A stretch of 18,568 nucleotides of DNA from WVZL01 sp041862375. Lineage in GTDB: Bacteria > Acidobacteriota > Aminicenantia > Aminicenantales > Aminicenantaceae. Location: the NCBI GenBank assembly GCA_041862375.1, contig JBGVTE010000117.1, forward strand, positions 1 to 18,568, in the 5' to 3' direction. Below, one piece after another: positions 1 to 6,554 of this stretch (the first letter of the stretch is position 1; each line of letters starts with the position of its first letter). Both the position numbers and the translations under genes were made by a program. The notes under the pieces are model-generated. The model did no database searches, was not told where the DNA came from, and saw only the letters and a program-made list of their open reading frames with translations.

Positions 1-39
1 AATCTCTTAAGGAAGGGCATTAATCTATTTGTTTTCAAT

Positions 40-75
40 GAGATTGCCACGCTCTCTTCGATCGCTCGCAATGAC
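40..75. repeat. REP-like imperfect palindrome
   Basis: An imperfect inverted repeat with outer arms GAGATTGC and GCAATGAC (6 of 8 positions pair) around a GC-rich centre containing CGATCG. On the minus strand it reads GTCATTGCGAG...GTGGCAATCTC, a repeat type that recurs in intergenic DNA of many unrelated bacteria. Only one copy is present here, so the repeat status rests on recognition of the motif rather than on a second copy in the window. Confidence 0.55.
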
Positions 76-159
76 AATGGAACTGCCTTTTTCGAACACT
101 TCTTTTAATCCCGTCACTTTGGGACAAACTGTTATTATTAGTTAATGTGGGAGGTAAAT

Positions 160-483
160 ATGCTTAAGAGATACCAGGTTCTCCTTCCAGATTGGCTGGA
201 ATATTATATTAAACTTAATGTTGAGAAATACGACCTCAGTTTTTCAGAAATAATTAGATCGGAAGTATGTTTCCCAATTCTCTCATCAGTAACTTATCAA
301 CATCCAGAGTATAAACTTGGTATAACTCCTGAAAAAATATTAGAATTGGCAAAGAAAAATGCTCAGATTGGATTAGATAGAGACAAAGTTCATCGGATTA
401 TGTCTAAAATTCATTTCGAAACAATGAAAGCTGTGGAATATAGATTATCTAAAGAAAAAAAGTTAAAAAAAAGTAAAGCATAA
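160..483 (+). CDS. small ribbon-helix-helix-like protein (107 aa)
   Basis: A 107-residue basic protein. The N-terminus (KRYQVLLPDWLEYYI, then LSFSEIIRSEV) has the pattern of a ribbon-helix-helix DNA-binding fold: a short beta strand, a helix, a turn and a second helix. The C-terminal half is helical and ends in a lysine-rich tail (KEKKLKKSKA). ATG 160 is preferred over the in-frame ATG at 145 because GGGAGG at 149-154 lies 5 nt before 160, and starting at 145 would put this site inside the gene. If the fold is right it would act as a transcriptional regulator or antitoxin-like DNA binder, but no partner toxin is next to it. It sits just outside the left repeat of the tRNA-Arg island. The assignment is by pattern only and the function is unknown. 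Confidence 0.6.
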   Translation: MLKRYQVLLPDWLEYYIKLNVEKYDLSFSEIIRSEVCFPILSSVTYQHPEYKLGITPEKILELAKKNAQIGLDRDKVHRIMSKIHFETMKAVEYRLSKEKKLKKSKA

Positions 484-696
484 GTTATCAACTCAAGAAA
501 AAAAATGTTTTTTAAATACTTATACTCTCCCTCTTATTCATTAATATTCAATAACTTAAATCAATAATACTGAGCTGTCAGGAATAACACTATTAAGCTT
601 TATTCTGTATATGACTAATCGAAAACAGACCAAGATGCAAAATGATAATCAGACGTAAGTGTAATAACTTAAATTAAAACCAAAGATATCAATTAG
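484..696. other. gene-free spacer left of the island
   Basis: AT-rich DNA between the small RHH-like gene and the tRNA-Arg fragment. I see no open frame with a ribosome binding site, no convincing hairpin terminator and no promoter pair. If the island model is right, this is host chromosome originally downstream of tRNA-Arg(CCU). Confidence 0.5.
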
Positions 697-748
697 AACT
701 GGTACGCCTGGCCGGACTCGAACCGGCGACACAGGGATTAGGAATCCC
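697..748 (-). repeat. displaced tRNA-Arg 3' half (attachment-site repeat)
   Basis: These 52 bases are identical to 6432-6483, the 3' half of the intact tRNA-Arg(CCU) gene: anticodon arm from the second stem base, variable loop, T arm, 3' acceptor strand, discriminator and CCA, plus 3 nt beyond. Identity stops inside the 5' side of the anticodon stem and the D arm and 5' acceptor strand are absent, so this cannot be a functional tRNA. It is best read as the outer attachment-site repeat left when an element integrated in the tRNA gene. Confidence 0.85.
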
Positions 749-802
749 CTTTCTTTAACCTTAGAATATCTTTCTAATTATATGAATTTAAAAGAGTTAT
801 AG

Positions 803-1493
803 TGACCTGCTCCCCTAATATCGGTTTATTTGTTATGTTAAAATTTCCCTGGAGAGTAAATCATAAGCGTGTAGAAAGGATCTGGAGGCAAAAAGGTTTG
901 AAACTACCCGCAAAGCAGCCTAAACGAGGGCGTTTATGGCTAACGGATGGGTCGTGTATCCGATTGCGCCCGGAGAGGAAGGACCATGTATGGAGTTATG
1001 ACATGGCCATGATAAGGACCACAGATGGCAGGGCATTACGCTTCCTGGTCATCATCGATGAATACACACGAGAGTGTTTATGCATATACGTGGCTCGTAG
1101 AATTAGATCTCAGGATGTTTTGGATCAACTGTACGATCTTTTTATCAGCCGGGGCACACCGGAACATATTCGCTCGGACAATGCTCCGGAGTTCACAGCC
1201 AAAGTAGTGAGAAAATGGCTGGCAAATATCAGGGTAACGACTCTGTACATCGAGCCCGGGAGTCCATGGGAGAATGCCTATGTAGAGTCGTTTATCGGTA
1301 AACTAAGAGATGAGTTGCTGAATGGTGAGATATTTGATACGCTTTTGGAAGCCAGCGTGGTTATAGAGCACTGGCGGAAATAATATAACAGATATCGACC
1401 TCATAGTTCTTTGAAGTACAAACTACCTGTGCCAGAGGCTCTGGAGGTTAAAAATTTAGCTTTGCAAGTGGTACATTGATGGGAGGCAGGTTA
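803..1493 (+). mobile_element. IS3-family element remnant, internally deleted
   Basis: The left end begins TGACCTGCTCCCC at 803 and the right end, read on the minus strand, begins TAACCTGCCTCCC, ending at 1493; 10 of the first 13 positions match as terminal inverted repeats. Inside is the rve-type integrase core of an IS3 orfB. About 690 bp remain, where intact IS3-family elements usually run 1.2-1.5 kb. The first 44 bp of the left end are joined directly to the interior of orfB near 847, so orfA and the orfB start are gone. No matching target-site duplication is visible (ATAG before the left end, CATG after the right end). Confidence 0.8.
847..1479 (+). pseudogene. IS3-family transposase orfB, broken
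   Basis: The frame encodes the C-terminal two thirds of an IS3-type OrfB transposase: an N-terminal WRVNHKRVERIWRQ segment, then the DDE integrase core with DMAMIRTTDGRALRF (first acidic residue), IRSDNAPEF (second) and ENAYVESFIGKLRDE (catalytic glutamate). It has two lesions. The 5' end is deleted and fused to the IS terminus, so the open frame only appears to start with a GTG at 802 lying in the inverted repeat. A TAA at 1381-1383 interrupts it just before the conserved YNRYRPHSSL motif, after which the frame continues to TGA at 1477-1479. It cannot encode a full transposase. The first acidic motif reads YDMA, close to the family's YDFV. Confidence 0.85.
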
Positions 1494-1651
1494 CATGCAT
1501 ACTTCATTAGACTTTACGCTGATGCTGATTTTACGATACAAGCATTTTTTAATAGTTGCTATTCGAGAAATATAAATATTGTGGGTAGGACAGAAAAGAG
1601 TATGCTGTGTCTGTTTCCAAGAATTCAGAGAATTTACTGTAAAAAGGGATA

Positions 1652-3190
1652 ATGGATTTACTAAAAGAAGAAAGAAGCGCGATAATCACGGAGAAAAATA
1701 ATCCTATTTCCAGAAGATTATTCATCTTTTTAATATTTTATATTCTCGCTGTTGTTCTTGCTACTTATCATCCGATTGTTACCGGTCATTTTATCTCTGA
1801 TGATTATTGGATTATTGCTAGTGCAAAAGAGCATGGTTTTTCTCTCAAGCAGTTTTTTAGATCGATAGGTCAACACTTTCTCCCATTATATAAGATATTC
1901 ATTACTGCAGAATTCAAAATATTTGGAGTCAATCCAACTGGATTCTATTGTATGAATATTTTTCTCCATTTGACGAACGTTTTGTTAGTCATAATTCTTT
2001 TCTCGCAGTTATTTAAAGACAGAATAATTGGATTAATTACTGGTTTTATTTTTGGGATTACAGCTTCACATTGGAAGGTAGCTATGTGGATTACAACCCA
2101 GTCAATACAGATGACAACATGTTGCTTCTTATTATCTATAATATTATTTATACGTTTTTTAGAGAGAAAACGGCCACATCTCCTCTTATTTTCTGCCCTT
2201 TTTCATTTTTTGATGTTCATGTCTTTTACTTCTGGGGTGGAGGTTCCTTTATGCTTTTTCTGGCTGTACATAGCCTTCACCTATCACGAAGATCCTCCAC
2301 AGTGTATCTCAAAAAAAACATTTACTTACGGATTAAAAATTGTAATTCCCTTTGCCCTTAATGTAATTGTTTTTTTCATCCTTAGACAGATTCTATTTCC
2401 TAAAGGTTTAAGTTTATTAAAAAAAGGTTTGATTGAAGGTATCATAAAAAACCTCCCAGAAGCCTTATCCTTTGTATGCGGCGGCATATACTATGGCTAT
2501 GTACGCTCTTTTATAAATGCTTATGATAAGCCATTTTATTATATTTTAATAATTCTTGGGCTAATGCTACTTGCCTTAAACTGGTCAAAAGAAGGAATTC
2601 GCAAATATTGGATTTACATACCTTGTTTTATTTTTTGGATTTTTTTTATATATACTCCTCTCGCTTCGTATCGTTTGAGTTTTGGATATAGTGGATTTAC
2701 CTCAAAATCAAGATATTTGTATTTGCCCTGTGTCTTCGCAGCTGCAGTATTTGCACTGTTGTTGAGATCGTTTCGTTTTTTTTCAGGGCCTACCAGCAGA
2801 ATTAATAAAATTCTGGTGATAGTCACGATTTTCTTTTTTTTATGGGTAGCTAGTTCCAATAATAGAATATTAACAGATGAACTATACTCTTTGAAAAAAA
2901 TGTCTGTTGCTTTAAAAAAATCGCAACAGGTGTTTCTTAACGACCTTGAAAGACTGTTAAGATTAAAAAAAGATGATCTTATTCAAATTGTGGATAAGGG
3001 TATAGCTGATAATATGGCTGGTTGGAATGTCTTCCCGAGTCTTCTGGTGAGGATCTACCTTTCTAAACCAGATGAAAAGAGGATAAGATTTGTACCCCCA
3101 GATAAACAGGATGAATGGGATAAAGATATCCCCGTCTATTCATTCTCTGACAAAGGGCACATCTATCAGGTTCATTCAGTAGGGGAGTGA
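1652..3190 (+). CDS. polytopic membrane protein, GT-C-like glycosyltransferase
   Basis: A 512-residue protein with about 11-12 hydrophobic segments between residues 22 and 402, then a soluble C-terminal domain of about 110 residues. After the first membrane segment the loop carries an acidic pair in ISDDYW (D50-D51), followed by GQHFLPLYK. An acidic motif in the first outer loop is a hallmark of GT-C enzymes, which use polyprenyl-phosphate sugars at the outer face of the membrane (the ArnT, PMT and Gtr types). The sequence is otherwise divergent, so the donor and acceptor cannot be given. The start has only a weak AAGGG a few bases upstream. About 200 nt separate it from the next gene, which has its own promoter-like site. 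With the downstream SDRs and GT2 it would be the last enzyme in a glycan-modifying cassette. Confidence 0.65.
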   Translation: MDLLKEERSAIITEKNNPISRRLFIFLIFYILAVVLATYHPIVTGHFISDDYWIIASAKEHGFSLKQFFRSIGQHFLPLYKIFITAEFKIFGVNPTGFYCMNIFLHLTNVLLVIILFSQLFKDRIIGLITGFIFGITASHWKVAMWITTQSIQMTTCCFLLSIILFIRFLERKRPHLLLFSALFHFLMFMSFTSGVEVPLCFFWLYIAFTYHEDPPQCISKKTFTYGLKIVIPFALNVIVFFILRQILFPKGLSLLKKGLIEGIIKNLPEALSFVCGGIYYGYVRSFINAYDKPFYYILIILGLMLLALNWSKEGIRKYWIYIPCFIFWIFFIYTPLASYRLSFGYSGFTSKSRYLYLPCVFAAAVFALLLRSFRFFSGPTSRINKILVIVTIFFFLWVASSNNRILTDELYSLKKMSVALKKSQQVFLNDLERLLRLKKDDLIQIVDKGIADNMAGWNVFPSLLVRIYLSKPDEKRIRFVPPDKQDEWDKDIPVYSFSDKGHIYQVHSVGE

Positions 3191-3217
3191 GGCTTATTAT
3201 TCATCTTTTCTCTCTCG

Positions 3218-3247
3218 TTGACTACATTATTTTCCCTATGATATATT
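3218..3247 (+). promoter_or_regulatory. sigma70-like promoter of the SDR-SDR-GT2 operon
   Basis: TTGACT (3218-3223), an 18-nt spacer, then TATATT (3242-3247), each one mismatch from consensus. It lies in the 199-nt gap before the first SDR gene and would give a leader of roughly 135 nt. No attenuator or riboswitch fold is evident in that leader by eye. Confidence 0.45.
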
Positions 3248-3389
3248 TATTGCCTCATACCCTAAAGTAAAAATCACGGATAGTTCTGAAAGATTTGATT
3301 AAAGCACTAAAAGGAATTTCTTATAAAATAAATTAAAGCTTTAACCTTCCAATATTTTAGTAATATCAGACATAAAAGGAGGCTATGAT

Positions 3390-4313
3390 ATGTCAATTCT
3401 CATTACTGGCGGACTTGGCCATATCGGGTCCCATCTTGCTAAAGAACTACGAAAACGTGGCTACCCGGTAGTTGTAAGTGACTTAAAAATTATCAGTCAA
3501 GATGGATATGAGCGAGGTGATGTTTGTAGCTTCGTTGAAATGCATAGAATTTTTAAAGAATATAATATAAAGCATGTCTATCACTTTGCCGGAGAAGTGG
3601 GCCGAGAGAATGGAGAATTGTTCCCTCGTCGCTGTGTAGATGTAAACGTAAGCGGTACGCTTAACCTTATACAACTCTGTATAGAGCATGGGGCATGTCT
3701 ATATTTCGCTAGTACATCGGAAGTTTATGGTGATTTGGCGGGAAAGTATAAACTTACTGAAGATCTTCTCGATCGCTATCCAGCACATCTGACCAACTGC
3801 TATGCAATTTCAAAGTTGCATGCAGAACATTATATACGACATTTTGTTGAGCATTATAATTTGAGAGCCCTGTCATTTCGCTTTTTTATGTGCTACGGCG
3901 ATGGCGAATGGCCGTCTCCGATGAGAAGCGCAATCAGTAATTTTATCTATAGAGCTCTGACAGATCAACCAATAATAGTCCACCGAAATACATACCGCAG
4001 TTGGTGCTATATAGAGGATATTGTTCGTGGTTGCATAATGGCAATGGAAAATTTTAAAAATAATGGTTATCAAGTGTACAATATTGGTCGTGATGACCTC
4101 TGGTCTATGGAGGAAGTGGCTAATCTTGTTTGTGATTTAACTCATAAAATGAAATCATTGATTAAGATGGAAGACCATGGGTGGTTAGTAACTCCTAAAA
4201 AAGATGCTTCATTTGAAAAAGCTGAAAGGGAACTCGGCTATAAGTCGGAGATTTCACAAGAAGAAGGCGTCAGGCGTACTATTGCCTGGCAGAAGGAGTA
4301 TGTCCTGGAGTGA
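3390..4313 (+). CDS. NAD-dependent sugar epimerase/dehydratase (extended SDR)
   Basis: A 307-residue cytosolic extended short-chain dehydrogenase/reductase, probably acting on a nucleotide sugar. It has the Rossmann NAD motif TGGLGHIG (G7, G10, G13), the cofactor-side motif YHFAGEVG, the catalytic Thr/Ser region FASTSEVYGD (T109), YxxxK as YAISK (Y138, K142), and the later RFFMCYGDGE segment typical of the GalE/RmlB-like group. All catalytic residues are present. The start is set by an excellent AAAGGAGG (3375-3382) 7 nt upstream. Its last 4 nt overlap the next SDR gene, so the two are probably translated together. Whether it is a 4-epimerase, 4,6-dehydratase or other SDR cannot be told from motifs. 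It probably supplies the activated sugar for the neighbouring glycosyltransferases. Confidence 0.85.
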   Translation: MSILITGGLGHIGSHLAKELRKRGYPVVVSDLKIISQDGYERGDVCSFVEMHRIFKEYNIKHVYHFAGEVGRENGELFPRRCVDVNVSGTLNLIQLCIEHGACLYFASTSEVYGDLAGKYKLTEDLLDRYPAHLTNCYAISKLHAEHYIRHFVEHYNLRALSFRFFMCYGDGEWPSPMRSAISNFIYRALTDQPIIVHRNTYRSWCYIEDIVRGCIMAMENFKNNGYQVYNIGRDDLWSMEEVANLVCDLTHKMKSLIKMEDHGWLVTPKKDASFEKAERELGYKSEISQEEGVRRTIAWQKEYVLE

Positions 4314-5209
4314 AGCTTCTAGTATTTGGCGGGAGCGGTTTTATAGGAAAGAATTTTATTCGATACTGGTCTCAGAGGACCGATTGGCAAATTGTGGCAA
4401 TATATCATAAAAATGTAAAACTCTCTCAATTTTGTGCTGGTTTGCCAAACGTTGCTGTCATTTCTTCAGAAGAAGCGTTTTCAAAACAAACAATAGAGGA
4501 ATGTGATTCTTGTTTGTATTTGGCGGGGAATTCAAATCATACTGTAGCTTTTGATAATCCAATTTTTGATATCGAGCAGAGTACATTACCGCTACTACAG
4601 TTACTTCATAAATTTAAGGGTCGCTTGGTATATCTTTCATCTGGTGCTGTTTACTATGGATTGAAAGGGCAAGTATCTCCAGATACACCGGTGCACCCAA
4701 CCTTTCCCTATGCTGTTTCTCGCTTGGCAAATGAATCATACATTAAATCTTTTTATGAAAGAGGTTCTCTAAAAGAGTATTTAATCATTCGCTTCTACTA
4801 TGCATTTGGTCCATATGAGCATTCGAGGAGGCTTATCCCCCGATTAATTAAACATTTTTTCACTTGCCCTGATAAACCATTTCCTGTTAATGGTGATGGA
4901 AAGACCCTGTTAGCACCCCTTTATGTAGAAGATGTTTGTGATGGACTCGGAAAAATTGTTCAAAATCGGCTCCATTGTAAAGTACTTGACTTCTGTGCCC
5001 CTGCTCCAATTAGTCTTTTAGATCTCGTAAACAAGGTTGCAAGCACGCTTGAGATTACACCAAAATGGGAATTTTGTGACTCAAAGGAGAGACCGATTGA
5101 ATTCTGGAGCAGCCCTAATGAGATTTTGTCTATCTATAATCTCAAGGATCCAATTCCTCTTGATCAAGGCATAAAAAAGTATGTCAACTGGATAAGGATC
5201 ACATTGTAG
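4310..5209 (+). CDS. second extended SDR (sugar-nucleotide enzyme), YxxxR variant
   Basis: A 299-residue extended SDR paralogous in fold to its neighbour. The N-terminus has the NAD motif FGGSGFIG (G7, G10, G13), followed by YLAGNSN and the serine motif YLSSGAVYYG (S110/S111). The YxxxK motif reads YAVSR, so R138 (CGC at 4721-4723) stands where the catalytic lysine is expected. RFYYAFGPYE follows as in the family. It begins with GTG overlapping the upstream TGA (GTGA), 11 nt after AAGGAG, which indicates translational coupling. It could be a reductase or epimerase finishing the sugar started by the first SDR. The arginine may be tolerated or may mark altered chemistry. Length is near normal for the family and no frameshift is seen. 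Confidence 0.8.
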   Translation: MKLLVFGGSGFIGKNFIRYWSQRTDWQIVAIYHKNVKLSQFCAGLPNVAVISSEEAFSKQTIEECDSCLYLAGNSNHTVAFDNPIFDIEQSTLPLLQLLHKFKGRLVYLSSGAVYYGLKGQVSPDTPVHPTFPYAVSRLANESYIKSFYERGSLKEYLIIRFYYAFGPYEHSRRLIPRLIKHFFTCPDKPFPVNGDGKTLLAPLYVEDVCDGLGKIVQNRLHCKVLDFCAPAPISLLDLVNKVASTLEITPKWEFCDSKERPIEFWSSPNEILSIYNLKDPIPLDQGIKKYVNWIRITL

Positions 5210-5220
5210 AGAATAATTCT

Positions 5221-5940
5221 ATGGATAAGATTTCGATTATTGTTCCTGCTTTAAATGAAGAGGGAAATGTAACTCCATTGGTTGATGATTTAGTGAGAAT
5301 TTTGCAAGAAAGTCGCTTAGATTTTGAAATTGTAGTTGTTGATGATTGCTCAGATGATGGCACATTGGAAGAAATCAAGAACTTGCAACAGACTTATTCA
5401 TGCGTAATACCAGTGCAGAAAGACTTACCACATGGATTTGGCACCACAGTAAGAAAAGGAATTCAGGTTGCTTCTGGACGTCTAGGTTTTGTAGTGAGTG
5501 CTGATAATGTGGATCCCATCGAGACTATCCCTCAGATGGTACAAAAATTATCAAATGAAGGATGTGCACTGGTTTTGCTTTCAAGAAGACTCCGGAAAGG
5601 AGATGATGATTATATTCCGTATAAATACAAATTCTTTCAATGGGGATTTCGTTGGTTAAGTATAGCGTTATTGGGATTACCATTTAAAGATATAACCTAT
5701 TCATATCGTGGTTTTAGTCTGGATATCATAAAACGTCTCAGCCTTGAGTCATCCAGTTTTGAAATATCACCTGAAATTACATTTAAGATGTGGTTGCATG
5801 GGTATAAGATTAGAGAAATCCCTGGTAGTCCCCGGGTGAGAACAATAGGTGGGTCCAAATTCTTATTTACTAAAGCAGGAAAAGGTTATCCACGAGTGCT
5901 TCTCAAAGCATTACGCTACAGGTTCACTGGAAAGTGGTAG
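5221..5940 (+). CDS. family 2 glycosyltransferase, polyprenyl-phosphate type
   Basis: A 239-residue GT-A-fold glycosyltransferase resembling dolichol/polyprenyl-phosphate sugar synthases. It starts with ISIIVPALNEEGN (residues 4-16), then VVVDDCSDDGT (38-48), the DXD region as SADNVDP (93-99, keeping D95 but not the first Asp), and SYRGFSLDII plus FEISPEITFKM further on. Such enzymes move a sugar from a nucleotide to a lipid phosphate at the inner membrane face. Unlike GtrB/ArnC proteins it has no C-terminal pair of membrane helices; only WLSIALLGLPF around 145-155 is moderately hydrophobic. It follows the second SDR after 11 nt with a weak ribosome site, so probably belongs to the same operon. 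It would load the sugar made by the SDRs for use by the GT-C-like protein. Confidence 0.8.
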   Translation: MDKISIIVPALNEEGNVTPLVDDLVRILQESRLDFEIVVVDDCSDDGTLEEIKNLQQTYSCVIPVQKDLPHGFGTTVRKGIQVASGRLGFVVSADNVDPIETIPQMVQKLSNEGCALVLLSRRLRKGDDDYIPYKYKFFQWGFRWLSIALLGLPFKDITYSYRGFSLDIIKRLSLESSSFEISPEITFKMWLHGYKIREIPGSPRVRTIGGSKFLFTKAGKGYPRVLLKALRYRFTGKW

Positions 5941-6158
5941 CAATCCTTGCAGTTGAGTTATATACAGGAAAATAAAAATATTGCACTTGATTCCTTTTCC
6001 CTTCTCCGAATATCTTGCTTCAATTGATTTTTTCCTATTGAATTGATATTCTTTTGCTAAGGCTACAATACAAAGAGGCAGAGCTATCGTCATTTTCTAT
6101 CTTAGATAGATTGAGAAGTAATACAAATTTGCCTAGCGTCATAAGAATATGGTTCAAA
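5941..6158. other. gene-free AT-rich spacer after the glycan operon
   Basis: No credible gene. A minus-strand open frame of 60 codons here has no ribosome site and overlaps the end of the glycosyltransferase, so I reject it. A short palindrome TCTATC-TTA-GATAGA occurs near 6096-6111, but it is not followed by a T-run and is a poor terminator candidate. Confidence 0.4.
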
Positions 6159-6202
6159 TGACTTGCCCTCCTAATATCGGTCCATTTGTTATGTTAAAAT
6201 TT
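6159..6202 (+). repeat. solitary IS3-type left end
   Basis: Forty-four bases that match the left end of the IS remnant (803-846) at 39 of 44 positions and in the same orientation, beginning TGACTTGCCCTCC. No transposase sequence follows. It is a deletion relic or the scar of an element, placed just inside the right attachment repeat as the other copy is just inside the left. Confidence 0.8.
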
Positions 6203-6431
6203 TCATGATAATTCCATTTTTAAGAAAAGACTTTATTTTCCCCATCATTCTAATTATTTTTATATCATTTCATTAATACCTTCAAACTGAGGGAACAAAT
6301 TAGTTCGAAACATAGTGAAAAGTGACGACTTTATGACGACTTTTTTGTTGAATTTGGTTAAAACTAATTGAATAGCAAGTTTAAATTAATTTCTTGTAAC
6401 TTACTGATATTATTTATTTTATCCTGTAAAA
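6203..6431. other. gene-free DNA next to the attachment site, with short direct repeats
   Basis: AT-rich spacer between the solitary IS end and the tRNA. TGACGACTTT occurs twice in tandem at 6323-6332 and 6334-6343, with an 11-nt period, about 90 nt from the attachment repeat. The minus strand has a 40-codon stop-bounded frame around this repeat (KKVVIKSSLF), too short to call. An integrase gene would be expected in this position in a complete island; none is seen. Confidence 0.4.
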
Positions 6432-6483
6432 AACTGGTACGCCTGGCCGGACTCGAACCGGCGACACAGGGATTAGGAATCCC
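6432..6483 (-). repeat. attachment-site repeat within tRNA-Arg
   Basis: The right copy of the 52-bp direct repeat, identical to 697-748. It spans the 3' half of the tRNA-Arg(CCU) gene from the anticodon stem to 3 nt past the encoded CCA. Confidence 0.85.
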
Positions 6484-6512
6484 TTGCTCTATCCGTACTG
6501 AGCTACAGGCGC
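6435..6512 (-). tRNA. tRNA-Arg(CCU)
   Basis: A complete cloverleaf on the minus strand, 78 nt with encoded CCA. The acceptor strands GCGCCTG and CAGGCGT pair with one terminal G-U. The D arm is GCTC/GAGC with GG in the loop. The anticodon stem AGGGA/TCCCT encloses TTCCTAA, giving anticodon CCT, which decodes AGG. The variable loop is GTGTC, the T arm GCCGG/CCGGC has loop TTCGAGT, and the discriminator is A. It lies 42 nt downstream of the coiled-coil gene on the same strand and is the target of the inferred integration. Confidence 0.95.
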
Positions 6513-6554
6513 ACCGGAATTGACTATTAAGTTTATCTAGATTATTGAATTCTT

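Larger units (their letters stand above)
697..6483. mobile_element. putative genomic island in tRNA-Arg(CCU)
   Basis: The region is bounded by 52-bp perfect direct repeats at 697-748 and 6432-6483. The intact tRNA lies on the minus strand at the right edge, with its 3' end facing into the region, and the orphan 3' half is at the far end. This is the layout expected when a tyrosine-recombinase element enters a tRNA gene at the anticodon arm and restores the gene with its own 3' copy. The contents fit accessory DNA: an IS3-family remnant, a solitary IS end, and four surface-glycan-type genes all on the plus strand. No integrase, relaxase or replication gene is visible, so the element is either degenerate or moved in trans. 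A recombination-made duplication is the main alternative. Confidence 0.7.

Noticed and set aside
802..846. GTG start of a 193-aa transposase gene at 802
   Set aside because: The first 44 bases are the IS terminal sequence, matched at 6159-6202 where no gene follows; the frame is open by chance through a deletion junction.
5497..5520. GT2 with incomplete DXD (SAD) as an inactive enzyme
   Set aside because: Polyprenyl-phosphate sugar synthases often keep only the second Asp of this motif, so the change alone does not argue for loss of activity.
5911..6093. 60-codon minus-strand frame after the GT2 gene
   Set aside because: No ribosome site, overlaps the end of a well-supported gene and has no recognisable fold.
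6250..6400. Possible remnant of an integrase gene beside the tRNA
   Set aside because: The only open stretch on the minus strand is about 40 codons and shows none of the R..HxxR..Y recombinase motifs.
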